A stretch of DNA of 64,000 nucleotides from Meandrina meandrites (GCA_963693305.1 OY855908.1:34100805-34164804), one strand, 5' to 3'; shown: positions 1 to 12,518, counted from the stretch's first letter. The notes: generated by a model not told the origin, from the letters alone. Numbers and translations: made by a program.

Positions 1-330
1 CATATGGAGGTTCCATGGACTTTCCATGGAATTCCATAAAGGTTCCATGGAGTTGCCAGGGAGTTTCCATGGAATTCCATAAAGGTTCCATGGAGTTTCT
101 ACGGAGTTTACAGGGAGTTCCATAAAGGTTCCATGAAGTTCCATGGAGGTTGCCTGAAGTTCCATGGAGGTTACGTGGAGTTCCATAAAGTTCCATGGAG
201 GTTCCATGGAGATTCCATGGAGTTTCATAAAGGTTCCATGGAGTTTCCATGGAGTTTCCATGAAGTTCCATGGAGGTGCCATGGAGTTTACATGGAGTTC
301 CATAAAGGTTCCATGGAGCAGGGTGTGGCA
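1..330. repeat. TTCCATGGA minisatellite, block 1
   Basis: Tandem array of degenerate units of about 10-12 bases built on GGTTCCATGGA, alternating with GTTCCATAAAG variants. It starts at or before the window edge. The core CCATGG is self-complementary, so both strands give open frames of MEFHGGS type; these are repeat artefacts. A second array of the same family and orientation lies at 3040-3436. Confidence 0.9.
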
Positions 331-591
331 AAAATAAAAAATTCATTCAGTTTGTCCTTTGGGCAAGCTGTTTTTTTATTGTACTAGCCAGAAGCTCTGA
401 GGTGGTAGCCCGAAATTAATTTTTTTTTCAATAAAGACAATAAAATTTATTTACTGCGCAAAATACATGCACTCAAATAATTCTACAGTACTTAAATAGA
501 AATGCTCAATGTAACATATAACAATAATTTTCTTAATGAATTGTGTGCAAACATGTGTGAAATTCTGCATGTACTCCAAAAATAGAATGAC

Positions 592-1272
592 TTAAGGTGG
601 CTGGCTACCGTTTCCAACACTTTCGAAGACTTAGATTTCGATTGGTCATTATAACCACTCTTAATCAGTTGATGCTACAATCATGGTGTCAAACAAATGA
701 TTAGTGATTGGTGAACACGTTGTTGTCTTTTTCATTACACAATATGTTACCATAGCAACACTACAACCTGTTAAAACACCCTTAATTTTAGCTTTAAGTG
801 CTTCTAATTAAAAAACGAGCCCGGTGACCCCCATTTTTTATTACGAAATTTTGATCAGCAAGACAAGATGCAACTTTTGGCAAAGTTTTAAAAAAATCTG
901 CACATGGGGTTCAGAGCCACCTTAAATTTTCGTAAATTTAAGGTGGCTCTGAATGCCATGTGCAGATTTTTTTAAAACTTTGCAGAAAGTTGCATCTTGT
1001 ACTGTTGATTACAATTCGATAATAAAAAATGGGGGTCACCGGACTTGTTTTTGAGTTATAAGCACTTAAAGCTAGAATTAAGGCTGTTTTTAACAGGTTA
1101 TACTGTTGCTATGGTAACTTGCAATGTCCAAAAAATAGCCATAACTTGTTTACCGGCCATTGGGCATCTGTTTGATACCATAATTGTTGGGTCAACTGAA
1201 AAAGACTTTTGGCATTGATCCGTCAAAATTGAGGTGTTGAAAAATGCAGGAAACTGCTCTGAGCCACCTTAA
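592..1272. mobile_element. Foldback miniature element with TTAA ends (AGGTGGCT family)
   Basis: The two halves (592-925 and 938-1272) are imperfect inverted copies of each other. Both outer ends read TTAAGGTGGCT or its complement, and the junction near 922-941 carries the same TTAA motif on each side. It is either one long foldback MITE or two head-to-head copies. A relative lies at 26476-26967, sharing the internal stretch around 'gggggtcaccgga'. There is no transposase frame, so it is non-autonomous. TTAA targets are typical of piggyBac or Kolobok-type elements; the superfamily is inferred. Confidence 0.75.
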
Positions 1273-3039
1273 TTGGTCATTTCAACTAAGAAAAAATCAA
1301 AGATCTCTTTGAGATTCGCCTATTTTGCATAGAGTATGCGTTGGGGAAATGTTACTATTTAAAGCGATTTGCGATGCATTAACCCATTGACTCCCAGTCT
1401 AGAAGGCTTTTATTAGCCGCACCCACCCCCTCAAACATTCCTGGCTCTTTAACGGCATTTAACATAAACGTGCGAGTGGAAAAAATATACCATATGCGTA
1501 CTAAATTCAGACAAATAACTCCTTTCTGAAGTAAACTTTTACTACAACTAGACACGCTGAAAGGCCAATTCATGATTTGAAATGTTAATTATCAACTTTG
1601 ATAAATTGATCCGAAACCAAACTTGAAGATGGTGAAAAAAATTTCTTCACCTCCGCGCATCATTTTAACAACTCGCAAAAACACGAACTCTTTCTACAAA
1701 ATATAACACTAGTTCAAAACACTCTGGTGAAAGGTAGGCTTTCATTCTGTGCAACTGTCACTGACATTTATTTAACCACCAGTGGTATTATCTTGGTACA
1801 GAAAAGCGGTAATTGGGGATAGTAATTTGCGAATCATGGTGGCGTGAGATAGCGGACAACTACTGAATTCCTTCCACAAAATATACGCTCACATTGCTTT
1901 TTATGCTATCCATCACTATAACTAATAACAAAAAAATACTTGTTTGCATTTTCCGAAGTACTGTAGTAAATCTTTGCATGTAAAAGGTCGTAAACTGAAC
2001 ACAATTATTAAATAAACAACAACGCGATGGTAAGTCGGCCGCACGCTGCATATCAGATGTCACCATGTGCTTTTCAAATCAATACGCTTCAGAAGCCTAA
2101 TATTCCAAACGTTAACTGGGCAAATGAAAGAAACTTGAAGGAAGTTTTGTTTTAGAGTAATTCTCATTTCAAGATGTAGCTACTAATGTATCAAAGCTTC
2201 AAAATTCTGCATATTTTTGAAGCCGTGAGATCCTTCATTATTCACACTAAAGCGTAAGTTTAATTTTAGCCCGACGGCTTTTTGCAGTCAATTTTTCACT
2301 AAGTGGCTTTACCGATCCTTCCAAAAATTCCAGTTAAGTTCCATTTAAGTTCGAAGCAATATTGTACATTACCATTTTCCTGTCTGAAGTCTTGAGAAGC
2401 TGCATTAAGTCGTGATCAAGCCCATGAATTGTGGTCAAACAAAAGATTGCGTGACGAGCTAAAAATACTTCTTTCAATGAAGACCACAAACAATAGACTT
2501 GTAACAATAGAAAATAGCATTGGCCAATATCCTCTGACAATGAAGATTCGCAGCAGCTTTTAAGCATGCAAAACTAAGCGACTCGATCGATGAACAGCAC
2601 AGATTTTTGAAAAATACCTACCTGTAGTTTCCAAAAGGCTAGACCGGTTAAATGACGAGCGACGCGTGAAAATAACTTCGGGATCGAGAAGTGCTGACGC
2701 ATTCCTATCCAGTGACGTTTTTATCGCCCACAGCGAAAAGTATTCCCTTGACAAATTAAAACAGTCCCTTGAGAGTATACAAAAATGTGGGTCAGAGAGT
2801 GCCAACCCAATGATCCCAATTCTTACCATTTTCCTTGTTCCAAGCAAACTAGTCGAAAAAATTGTATTGTTTCACTTTCCCTCACGAACTGTTTGCTCCA
2901 CGCTTATTTCTGTAGTTTGTCATAAAAAATTGCTTGCCCACCTGGCTTGCCCGTCGGGCAACTGGTGATCTAAAGACACCAGCCCGACGAGTCATTCCAC
3001 TAGCCCCGGGCTATCGGACAGCACTTTTTTCGCACCCTG
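1273..3039. other. No recognisable gene; possible unplaced exon material near 2.6-2.97 kb
   Basis: I see no family I can name here. Open frames on both strands overlap at 2560-2968, with moderately protein-like composition on the plus strand (residues rich in S, K, L), but no confident splice framework or motif. Around 2935-3000 is a short inverted motif (CCCGTCGGGC near CAGCCCGACG) that looks repeat-derived. NOG1's missing 3' exons were looked for here and not found. Confidence 0.4.
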
Positions 3040-3436
3040 ATGGAGGTTCCATGAAGTTCCATGGAGGTTCCATGGAGAATTCCATGGAGTTCCATGGAGG
3101 TTCCCTGAAGTTTCATGGAGGTTCGATGGAGTTTCCATGGAGTTCCATAAAGGTTCCATGGAAGTTCCATGGAGTTTCCGCGGAAATCCATGGAGGTTCC
3201 ATGGAGGTTTGCTGGAGTTCCATGGAGGTTCCATGGAGGTTTGCTGAAGTTCCATGGAGGTTCCATGGAGTTTCCATGGAGTTCCATAAAGGTTCCATGG
3301 AAGTTCCATGTAGGTTCCATGAAGTTCCATGGAGGTTCCATGGAGTTGCCCTGCAGTTTCCATGGAGTTCATTAAAGGTTCCATGGAGTTTCTATGGTGT
3401 TTACATGGAGTTCCATAAGGGTTCCATGAAACCAGT
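3040..3436. repeat. TTCCATGGA minisatellite, block 2
   Basis: Same unit family, order of variants and strand as block 1 at 1-330. It consists of GGTTCCATGGA, TTTCCATGGAG and GTTCCATAAAG variants. It lies within what should be a long NOG1 intron, about 115 bases downstream of the last visible NOG1 exon. The long frames on both strands are products of the repeat. Confidence 0.9.
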
Positions 3437-3550
3437 ATTTTTGGGTCTCCTGTGATTAGAATGTCTTTTGGCTTTTCAAAATTATCCCAAAAATTGGCGA
3501 CAGTGTCCCTTTAACAAAGTTATTTCATACATTTTATATCTTGAGCCTAC

Positions 3551-6500
3551 CATCTTGATCAAAAGCTTTCAGGAGCTCTCTCTTCTCTTCTGACAATTCT
3601 TCAGGTCTTATCACATCCACTTTGTTCAACACCACAAGCAGTGGTTTGTTTGAGAAGAGAGGTTTAATACCGTTAAACAACTCAATCTGTTCTTCAAGTG
3701 TGTGTCCACACTGCTCGGAAATGTCCATGACATACAGAATGGCTGCTCTGAGATGAGCAAGAGCTGTAATGGCCTGAGGAAGAACACCCGGACATTAACT
3801 TCAATTTAGCAACATACAGGTGTAGAGATGTATCCACAATTATAGACACATACAGTAAATTAATAGCTCAAGAGGTTACCGCTTGAACGAAAAATATTTT
3901 AGCCACAGTGTACAATGCAATAAAGTCTGTGTTGAGCCTAGTGGCACATCAGGCCAAAGCTTATTCCGGTTTCCATAGCATGAACTGACTAGGAATATTT
4001 GTATCCCCCCTGGATGGGATGCTAGTCCATTGCCGGGGTTACGTACATGTACACCCAGCAGTAAATTCGCCAGTACCCATTTGTACACCTGGGTAAAGAG
4101 AGGCACTGTAAGTAAAGTGTTTTGCCCAAGAACACAACACATTAACCCCGGCTAGGGCTCGAACCCAGACCATTCAATTCAGAGTCCAGTGTGCTCACCA
4201 TCCCACACACTGTACAATGTAATAGTATTATTTTCTAGTAAACATCTCGAAAGCCGTGGCCACTGATTTTTTTTTTCACCAAGTTACTTTTGACCATGGG
4301 CAAGAAATAAAAGCATGTGTAAGTGCTATTGTATAATGTGGGGCAGTTAATATGTTATTCTTACCTGCATTTCTATTGTGTTTCTTTCCTCTAGTGAGTG
4401 ATCAAGGATTCCTGGAGTGTCAACCACCTGCAATGATGACAAAATATATTTTGTTACAGGTTGTAGATGTACCAATTTTGCCCAACTTCAGTCAGTGCAT
4501 TAGACTATGGCACTGTATTTTTGGTGTATTTTTCTATAATTACACGTTACTGAATGTTTACTTGATGCAAAAGAAACACATTCAAATGTATATTAAATAT
4601 TAGACCTGACCTGCCATCTGAGGTACTTGTAGTCCATGTGACCAACAAATAGGGACTTGGTTGTGAAGGCGTATGGCTGGACCTCAACATCTGCTCTGGT
4701 CACCTTGTGAAATGGAACATGTAAAAATTATTGGACAATACTACCAAATGAATGGACTTTTATTAATTTATTGAGATTATCAGACAAGTGTACGTGCATT
4801 TGCATACAATATGCCTTGATTCTCCCAATCAGTGGAATGCACTTTGTTTGTTACAGTGTAAATCAAATGAAATCTCAGCCATTGTATAACATATACAAGG
4901 CACTTTTCTCAGTTATTGGAGCAAAAATTTTGTGAGCTGCAAAATAACTAGCCTTTGTTTTCGATAACCTCTTACCTTATTCATAAAACTTGATTTTCCA
5001 ACATTTGGAAAGCTGAAAGACAATGAAAAAGAACCTTTTAATAAATTAGTAACAACAATACACTTGTTGCATTATTTTAAAAGTGACCTACCCTGTATCA
5101 TTAGGTAGTAACCAGTCACTGCAAGGTTTTTGAAGTTTACTTAAGGTATCAGCCACCCTTCAGGACCGTCCGCGTGCCAATCACTTTAGCGCTTTTGTTT
5201 TTAATACAAACCCCTACAAACCATACATTTTCTGAAAGCTTAATAGTTCCAGATTATGGATTTTTCCTTCAAAGTTAACAAAAACCTAAAAAAAAGCGAT
5301 AGCGAGACTTTTTTGCGAAAGTATGTGTCTGTGCAAATCAAGCTCCAGGTCCGCCGAAAATAAGCGGAAAAAAACGATTAACACCGCATTTGCCTCTCAA
5401 CAAGTTCCACTAACAAACCGTGTCTCAGATTTTTGACAAGTGGGTTTGTTCTTTTTTAATAAGCAGATAAAGTTAGGGAAGACAAATCACCAGCACTTCC
5501 TGTGAACAAATAGAGATTACTCGAAAACGAAAAAAGAAAACAAAAATCGCAGACACGGTTTTGGAGGAAAACTATCTGACTAGCAGGTGGCCACATTTCA
5601 GCCAAATCGGGCGAGGGGCTGCCGACTTGGAGCTTAAAATGTATGCTCATTTTATCGAAACCTTCTTTCCGAGAAAAATAGCAAAACGAATTTTCGGCGG
5701 CGTCCTACTCGTAAAGGGATTGCGACGCCTAAACGTCAAAGTTGATGAATACCAGAAAGGGATCATCTTACTATAACAATAGGTACATGACAGGTAACAT
5801 ACAGCAGGCGATTTTAAGTTTACACCGAACGTCGCGGGAAGTGCTCTTTACTTCGTTCTGTCACAGATCGCATTAGCACAGGTAAATAAATTCAAAATTC
5901 TGACTCCGCACAAGGAGCCGCATTTCCGTAACTACTATTAATACCACAAGTTGCTAATAAAATTTCTTGTTTATGGTAGAGAGACCAAAAATAACTGAAT
6001 ATCTTTTAAGCCGCCGCATGTCCGCCACGGATGGATCAAAAGCCGAGAACTGATGCTCGATTTATCTCAAATACCCTGCTTTTTTCAGTCGTGGAAAATG
6101 CAAGATTTCTCTCATGCGACGGGCAGCTTTCGTTTTGGCACTGGAGCATCCAAGTCGAACCAAGGCCATTTTTATTGCCGACATTTTCGACCATTTTCAA
6201 GGAGCTCAATATTTCCTTGGCAAAATCGACAAGTCACCGCTTCGTCAAACTTTCCTGTAGCCTTTCGCCAGCTATTATGGAATGGCCACTGAGCTTCTGC
6301 CACACACATGAATTTTGAACAGCTCGCACTTTTAGGCCTGGAAACTGACTCCGTGCTCGACTGCTTCAACAATTCATCTTTTATATTGTAGTACGAGCGC
6401 GAGCCTTTGTCACTTTACGATAATTTTTCAGCCCAATCTGCGCTGAACGCTTTTTTACGCCTTGGCATGATAGAAGAGAACGGACAGGACCTTTTTTTCT

Positions 6501-9500
6501 TCTTTACCGAACTGAAACAGACGCCGCAAACTCGCAAAGTTCTTGCGTGATACAATGGAGCTGAGAGATCATGTGACTTGTTTCGTGACGCCTTGACAGA
6601 CAAGTTATCCAGTACATGACAAGACTTGTCAACGGCTAATTAACATAATTGACCCAGTTAAAACTTTTACGCTCAATAACTCCGCGCAGAATTAATAAAA
6701 ATTTTTTAGGGGAATTTTTTTTTAAAAGAACGCTCTTGAAGAGCTTTATCTCAACATTACAAAATCCCAAACTTCGAAAATGGAACTTTTTTAACCATGG
6801 CTGATACCTTAACACACTATTATTTTTATAAACAGTTTAGTTAAATCCAAAGTCTTACCCACAGACTAACAGAGTTCTTGTGTTTGGATCAATGGAAGGA
6901 AGCCTTGCCACATGCTGTCGAACTGTGGATGATAAAGACAAATAGTGTACAGTGTAGTTACACAAGGCTTGAAAACACCTTGAATTTCACGTTTGGACAA
7001 GCTGCATCTACATTGCATCAAGTGGTCCTGTGGGGCACTGACCTTCAAGAAAGTGAGCATTTGCCATACTGATTTGATGGCTTTCTAAGTGAAATTAATT
7101 ACTATTGCTACATGTACATGTACATGTAATAATACATGTAGCTACAAAGTAACATAGTTTTAAAATTAATTTCTGTTATCAGAACTCAAATAAAGAGCCC
7201 ATAATGAAAATCTATATCAAAATGTCTAACCTTGTTCTAAGTACTGCAAACTTTGATTTTGCCTTTTCATTATTGTACACATTCTGAAAATAAAGACAAA
7301 ATATCAATGTGAGAACTTAATTAATGATTAGCCTTGAAATGGCTGTAACAATGAAGGATAAAATAATAATCATTTTTCACAGAGTGAAGATATTTTGTAA
7401 AATAAGACTTTAGATATCGAGATTGTAATGCTCGCCGGCGACACTTGTGATGGGGCACGGCGCGGCAACCACGGGATGTAGCGCGGGAAATTACATTCCA
7501 TATAAAATGAACAGTCAAATAACATGACAAAAAAGTATTCCAATAATAGAGGACCAACAAAGTCAGTAGACATTTCATACCTTCCCAGAGCTGCTCGTTT
7601 TAACTGTTTGCATCTGTACAGTGAGTCGCCATATTTCATGAGCCTCACATAATCCTTGGCAACACTGTTGAGACATGTGTATATTGTAAGACAAACACGT
7701 GTCTTGAATCACTGTTATTTATAGGTACAATTAAGTTACAGCTGCACCAAGTACAGCATGTACAAATGGAGCTGCGCCTGTAAACAATAACGCTAGCTTA
7801 TATATGTAGCGGGTCACCAAAGCATGTAAGTGTAACCCTCTCATCTTTGACACCATTCCTTTTTGTTTCTCCTCCCCAGTTAAGACCCCTCCAACATACA
7901 TGAGGTGTGGTGGCCTAATGGTTAGTACAGTGGGCACTGGATCGAATGGTCCGGATTCAAGCCCTGGCCGGGGCACTGCGTTGTGTTCTTGGGCAAGACA
8001 CTTTACTCTCAAAGTGCCTGTCTTCACCCAGGTGTAAAAATGGGTACTGGCAAATTTGATGCTGGGGACAACATCCCATCCAGGGGGGAGTAGAAATACT
8101 CCTGGTCACTTTATGCTGTGGAAACCAGGATAAGCTCCAGCCTGATTGGCCGCTTGGCTCAAAGGCAGACTTTACCTTTACCTACCTCCAAAGTACAATC
8201 ATGGTACATAGATTTTCAACTCTTACATGTAATATTACCCTACCCACAATATAAAAAAAAAACAGAACAGCACAACACAGCACACTCAGACAGAAAAAGT
8301 ATTGACCAGTCGATAGCTTTACACATACATGTGTATTAACTGAATGCTGAATGCTTGTGGCCGAGAATTGGGCCCCATACTGGACTGTACATGTACCTTA
8401 ACTTTACAATTATCTTCTTTTAGCATTTTTCCTAACTTAGGATACAAAGAAATGTCTGTCAGACTGACGTTTGCAGGGTACAACTACATGTACAGTATTG
8501 ACAGTAACCTTACTTGTCAATCAAGTGCCTTGCAGTGTTTATTTGTCCTAAGGCCAGCTTATAGTGATCCTTGTCGTACAGAACATTCATCAAATCAGCA
8601 TAGAATGGATGGATATCCTGGAATGAAAAATCAAATGATATGTACAATGTACACTGTTAATAATTCACTGTATATGACTTGCACAATTAAAAAAAAAAAA
8701 CAAGTAATTTATATAAAAAAAAAATGTCATACATGTAGAGCCACTATCATCCTTACCTCCAGCCTGGGAAAATCTGTGATAATCTGGGTCAGTTTGTCGT
8801 GATAATTCTGTTGTGTAAACTTGATCTTTCTCATGTAAAAACCACGAATCCGGCTTATTTTGTAGTGTCTGGTAAACAGGGAGAATTACATGTCAGTCTT
8901 CAGCACATCATTAAGTAAGACTAGGCTACATGTAAATGCACGCCTGTAGGTGATCACTGGCTTTCTTGATGAGCTAGCACACATATCCAGGAGGGTTGAA
9001 ACCGTTCTTTGTGGCTAACAGTTATTTGGGCATTTCATGAGGGGTACATGATTTCAGTCACTTCCACTTTGATGTTTTGGTGCATAATTGCATGAAATTG
9101 ATGATATAATGCAGAGAGAGAACAAAAGGATTTTTTTTTGGGGGGGGGGGGGGGGCAGGGTTAGTAATAATAATTATACTTTTGGCCAACATTTAAAGCT
9201 TTAAGGGGGGAGACTCTTAACTACAGATCTGGAGCAGTTGCTAAGGAATGGCTGAAGACTGTATTTTGAAGCAAGCGATTTTGAAGCTTTTTGTAACGCT
9301 AAATGGTGAATTTTGTCTGGGGGTACACCTGCTTTGAAAAATATAACATTGCGCGTGCGAAACTAGTGCCAGTCCCAAACCGCGCGTTAGAATTTAAAAT
9401 CCCTAAAACTCCACGGAAACAAGATAAAGTTCCGATTTCTCTTACTAATCAGAGATAACGTAGCCGTCTTTATAATCTGACGTATGCTTTTACCGTTTAC

Positions 9501-10570
9501 ACGAAAAAAGGAAACGCTACTGATGAAAGTCTGTAAATATGAGTGTATATTAGGCCATAACTCTTATGATAATGCGAATTTCACAAAAACGGTACGTCAC
9601 ATTACGCATGTGGACATTCTTTACCTATTGACGCTCATTTAAATTTTAAAATCTATCCGCCGTTTCAGTTTTAGGGTTTTTTCTATTCTGGTCACCTGAC
9701 GCGTTAAATATGACCGTGACTTGAAACTCTTGGAGGAATCTTCAATAGAACAAACTCGTGCAAAAAGCTTATCTGTATGAGGTTTTGTTTCCAAAATATA
9801 GCAATAAGAAACCTGCCTTAGAAACAAATTGGTAGTTAAGAGTCACCCCCCTTAAAGGATCAACTACATTTTTTATTCACGAACGAGCTCACTAATTTGT
9901 CACCGAAGCTTGTATGTAAAGTAGCTGGCAACCTTCTACGAAAATAGAAACAAGAGGCATTCAAATAATGAAATCAAGCCATAAAATGGCGTAGGGTTGT
10001 CAAGTTTTATATAAAGTTTCAATTACCATGCCGTTGGTAAGCGCTGTTCAGTTCTTACTTGATTGGGCTTCCTACATAAGAGCTCAAATTGTCAACAATT
10101 TCATGTGAACATCATAGAGGCTTGGCCAAATCTATCCAAGCTACCGGCTCTATAAAATTGAAAACCCTGTTTGATCGACCCGGCCGGCACTGTAGCTAAC
10201 GCAGAACTTTATAGTAAAATACTAGCCAAACATTACTGGTTTTTATAAAATCACGTTACTAAATGATCATTTATAAGATAATGTTTGTATCCAACACTCA
10301 CAGGGTTACTTTAGTACTACAATCGCAAGGATTTTCACGGCCCTTTACCGAACACAAATTCAACAGCTGATAATAAACAACTTAGCTTACCGATGAATTA
10401 CGGTCGGAGTTTTCCGTTGAGTTCTCGAAAGGACGATGTCGACGAAGTCCTAGAGCAAGTAAATCGTTTCATCAGTAACTTATAAACTCAAAGAGCTAAT
10501 ACAATTCTTGTTCGATCCTCACCTTTGCCGAAGGGACGACTGTAATTTTCTTGAAGTTGTAGTGCGCCAT
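3551..10570 (-). CDS. GTPBP4: Nucleolar GTP-binding protein 1 (NOG1/GTPBP4), 5' eleven exons, partial
   Basis: GTPase needed for assembly and export of pre-60S ribosomal subunits; acts in the nucleolus. Coding exons on the minus strand: 10523-10570, 10391-10449, 8757-8868, 8514-8617, 7581-7664, 7231-7283, 6859-6922, 4976-5012, 4611-4703, 4365-4427 and 3551-3773. They join in frame to about 313 residues, starting [12 protein letters not shown] as in animal NOG1. The N-terminal helical region covers residues 1-170. G1 is GFPNVGKSS at about 175, G3 DTPG at 221-224 and G4 NKVD at 289-292. Animal NOG1 is about 630 residues, so the C-terminal half is missing: the next exon is not in 1-3550 and must lie left of the window. 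Introns hold two SINEs (3.9-4.2 and 7.9-8.2 kb) and two TTAA-flanked elements. The last donor (GTAGGC at 3550) is the weakest call. An ordinary housekeeping gene with no visible defect. Confidence 0.95.
3920..4205 (-). mobile_element. tRNA-derived SINE, NOG1 intron 10
   Basis: Minus-strand element with a tRNA-like head near 4205-4140 (box B-like GGTTCGAGCCC) and a body containing 'ttgggcaaaacactttac' and 'cccatccagggggga'. The same body occurs on the plus strand at 7897-8180, which defines the family. It lies within the intron between NOG1 exons 10 and 11. Confidence 0.75.
5141..6812. mobile_element. TTAA-flanked element, about 1.67 kb, NOG1 intron 7
   Basis: The ends are inverted: TTAAGGTATCAGCCA at 5141 and TGGCTGATACCTTAA ending at 6812, so TTAA may be the duplicated target. 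The interior has only short frames (for example 5561-5776 and 6031-6318) with no transposase signature, so it is non-autonomous or degenerate. It fills nearly all of the intron between NOG1 exons 7 and 8. Confidence 0.65.
7897..8180 (+). mobile_element. tRNA-derived SINE, NOG1 intron 4
   Basis: Plus-strand copy of the family seen at 3920-4205. The tRNA-like head has box A-like GTGGCCTAATGGTTAG and box B-like GGATTCAAGCCC. The conserved body includes 'ttgggcaagacactttac' and 'cccatccagggggga'. It ends in a TTTACC-rich tail. It is not a functional tRNA: the cloverleaf is degraded and fused to the body. Confidence 0.75.
9201..9855. mobile_element. TTAA-flanked miniature element, NOG1 intron 2
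   Basis: Inverted ends: TTAAGGGGGGAGACTCTTAA from 9201 and its near-complement ending TTAA at 9855. It is about 655 bases with no coding frame. It lies in the 1.5-kb intron between NOG1 exons 2 and 3. A long T/G homopolymer (9131-9155) sits just outside. Confidence 0.7.
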
Positions 10571-11176
10571 GATGGAAATATGGACACACGTGAAAAGGAA
10601 GAATTTCAACACGTTGTGCAATACAACCGCTGACCACAATGCGGCGGCGAAACAGAAACATAGGTCTGCACTACGTACGTAAAACTGAAAAACAGAAAGG
10701 CTGACCGTACGGTTGGATTGAACTATGCATATATTTTCCAATATTTCGTCAGGCACGGCCTGACTTCTTCAGGAAATGAACAACTGAAGAAAAAACGTTA
10801 CAATTTAAACAACCAAGACAATAGGTAATAAGATACAATTCAAAAAAATACCGTTGAAACAAAACCAACGGGTAAACAAACAAGTCCTAATGAACAAAAT
10901 AATGTGTAACTATAGATAAAGTACATAGATAGTATAGCATATTACATTTTCTCGGGTTTGTTTATACCCTTGGGTTCAAGGGTTTGACCTCTTTCGATAA
11001 GGTAAGAAAATTGTGACGCTCTGTATTTCAGACGTATCACAAACCGGCGCTAAAAAATATGAAAGTTATACTCTTTCATTTTAATTATATGTATCTCATT
11101 GTCAGTGATGTTTCTGGTCATCTGCTTCGCGTGAACGCACGTGATTCCCTGTAACTCCTCCAAAGAACTTGCAAAA

Positions 11177-11266
<90 letters not shown>
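11177..11266. repeat. (ATT)n microsatellite
   Basis: About 30 uninterrupted ATT/TTA units. Confidence 0.95.
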
Positions 11267-11583
11267 GCATAAATAGTAAGCGAGTCACAAAGAAAAGTTC
11301 TAGCTATAAACTAAAATTACTTAAATCGCAGCACCATGTTAAGGCCAATCAGGCTTATTTACGCGCGTCGGATGGTGAGGTAGAGGCTTCAGAGTGGGCA
11401 ATAGTCCGGCTATGGACCGGCTATGTAATTTTCTTTCAGGTACTGATAATTGCGTAATACACAAAATTTGATTCCACCTGAACCCCTGGGCTGAAGTAAA
11501 CGTAGAAGTACCACAACAAAAATGTCTCTATATTTCATTGCGGGAACGCCTGGGATTCACCAAGATAGAAATGACACTAGGTA

Positions 11584-11738
11584 TACAACTCTCGCCTTGC
11601 GGACACCCCGCTATTACGGACAAAATTCAGATCCCCGGCTATAGAGGATTGACTGGAAATGACTCCCGCTATTAGGGATTCTCGCTATTACGGACACCAA
11701 ACGAAGTCCCAAGCGTGTCTGCTATAACGAGAGTTGTA
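11584..11738. mobile_element. Short TA-flanked element resembling pogo/Tigger ends
   Basis: Inverted ends TACAACTCTCG and CGAGAGTTGTA are bounded by TA. The internal motif 'ctattacggacacc' occurs twice. Pogo/Tigger elements of the Tc1-mariner group have ends of the type CTCTCGTTATAACGGACACC, which this resembles. About 155 bases; no coding capacity. Confidence 0.55.
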
Positions 11739-12489
11739 TCATCTCAGGGGGGGGGGGGGGGGGGGGTGCGCACCCCCTGCACTCTCCCCCTAGATCCGCC
11801 CCTGCCCCGCCCGGTTGCCTTTGGGTGCCAGTTCTGCGGAGAGCCAGTGGTGTAACGCTTATATCAGGCACCGGTGAATTGAATAGGGAGCCTGGCGGAA
11901 TGCTGGCGAGTAGCCAGCGATCAACTCACACCCCTTCTAGAGGGATGGGGGAGGGGGGGGGGGATTTTCTTTTTTATGCTTCAGAAACCGGAGTTAAGCA
12001 CTGGGACTTATGAGTCACAAGATTGGTTAAGCTGGTTAATAAGAGTTCACAAATATGACTTATAACAGGACAAACGTCACTGAAAATCATAATGGTATTT
12101 TTATTATTTGTAAGCTTTTAAGCTTTGATTATTCGATAATAGGTACGTATGAACACATGACTGAAACTAAGCGCCTAACAAGCAACTAACTGAAATTATC
12201 GTAAAGGTATTTTCGAGTTTTCCTTCAAAATCTTTTCTTAAACTTGCTCTTCGCCTTTAGTAATGCGCTTCAGATGAACAATGTTATATGCAAATATTAA
12301 AACATCAATTAAGGACTCGATACATACGTATTTCTTTTCATCTGCATTTTTTTGCGTAGTTCATAAAACGTTCATTTGCTTGTTACCAGAGTAATTTTAT
12401 CCTTATTGTACCAATCGAACCTAACAAAATAATTCCATTCCGGTTTTGTGAAGAGTTCCCAGAGCACATGTCTTCTTAATATTTTGCTT

Positions 12490-12518
12490 TCACAATATCA
12501 CACAGCAACTTTTTCCAC
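12490..12518 (-). CDS. Terminal CaaX exon of the two-CAP gene
   Basis: Acceptor TTCCAG precedes 12518. The exon completes a Gly codon and then reads GKSCCVIL followed by TGA at 12490-12492. Joined to the donor GTACGT at 13249, the tail is a run of glycines followed by [12 protein letters not shown] fits the CaaX rule with X = Leu, which favours geranylgeranyltransferase I. Reading through the donor instead would end the protein GTLVIIQ. The spliced form is preferred because the paralogue at 30426-30454 has the same arrangement. Confidence 0.8.

Larger units (their letters stand above)
10571..12489. other. Intergenic: NOG1 5' flank to CAP gene 3' flank
   Basis: This stretch holds the NOG1 promoter side (right of 10570) and the downstream flank of the CAP gene. 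No gene was recognised. Contents are an (ATT)n microsatellite at 11177-11266, a pogo/Tigger-like miniature element at 11584-11738 and G homopolymers near 11749-11766 and 11947-11961. No TATA box or initiator can be assigned with confidence. Confidence 0.7.

Noticed and set aside
2934..3455. MEFHGGS-type proteins on both strands (also at 133-387)
   Set aside because: Translations of the TTCCATGGA minisatellite; all frames are open because the unit lacks stops.
3240..3550. NOG1 exon 12 near the minisatellite
   Set aside because: No stretch resembling the NOG1 segment after G4 and no acceptor in phase.
8344..8802. 152-codon plus-strand frame
   Set aside because: It overlaps NOG1 exons 3 and 4 on the opposite strand and shows no homology.
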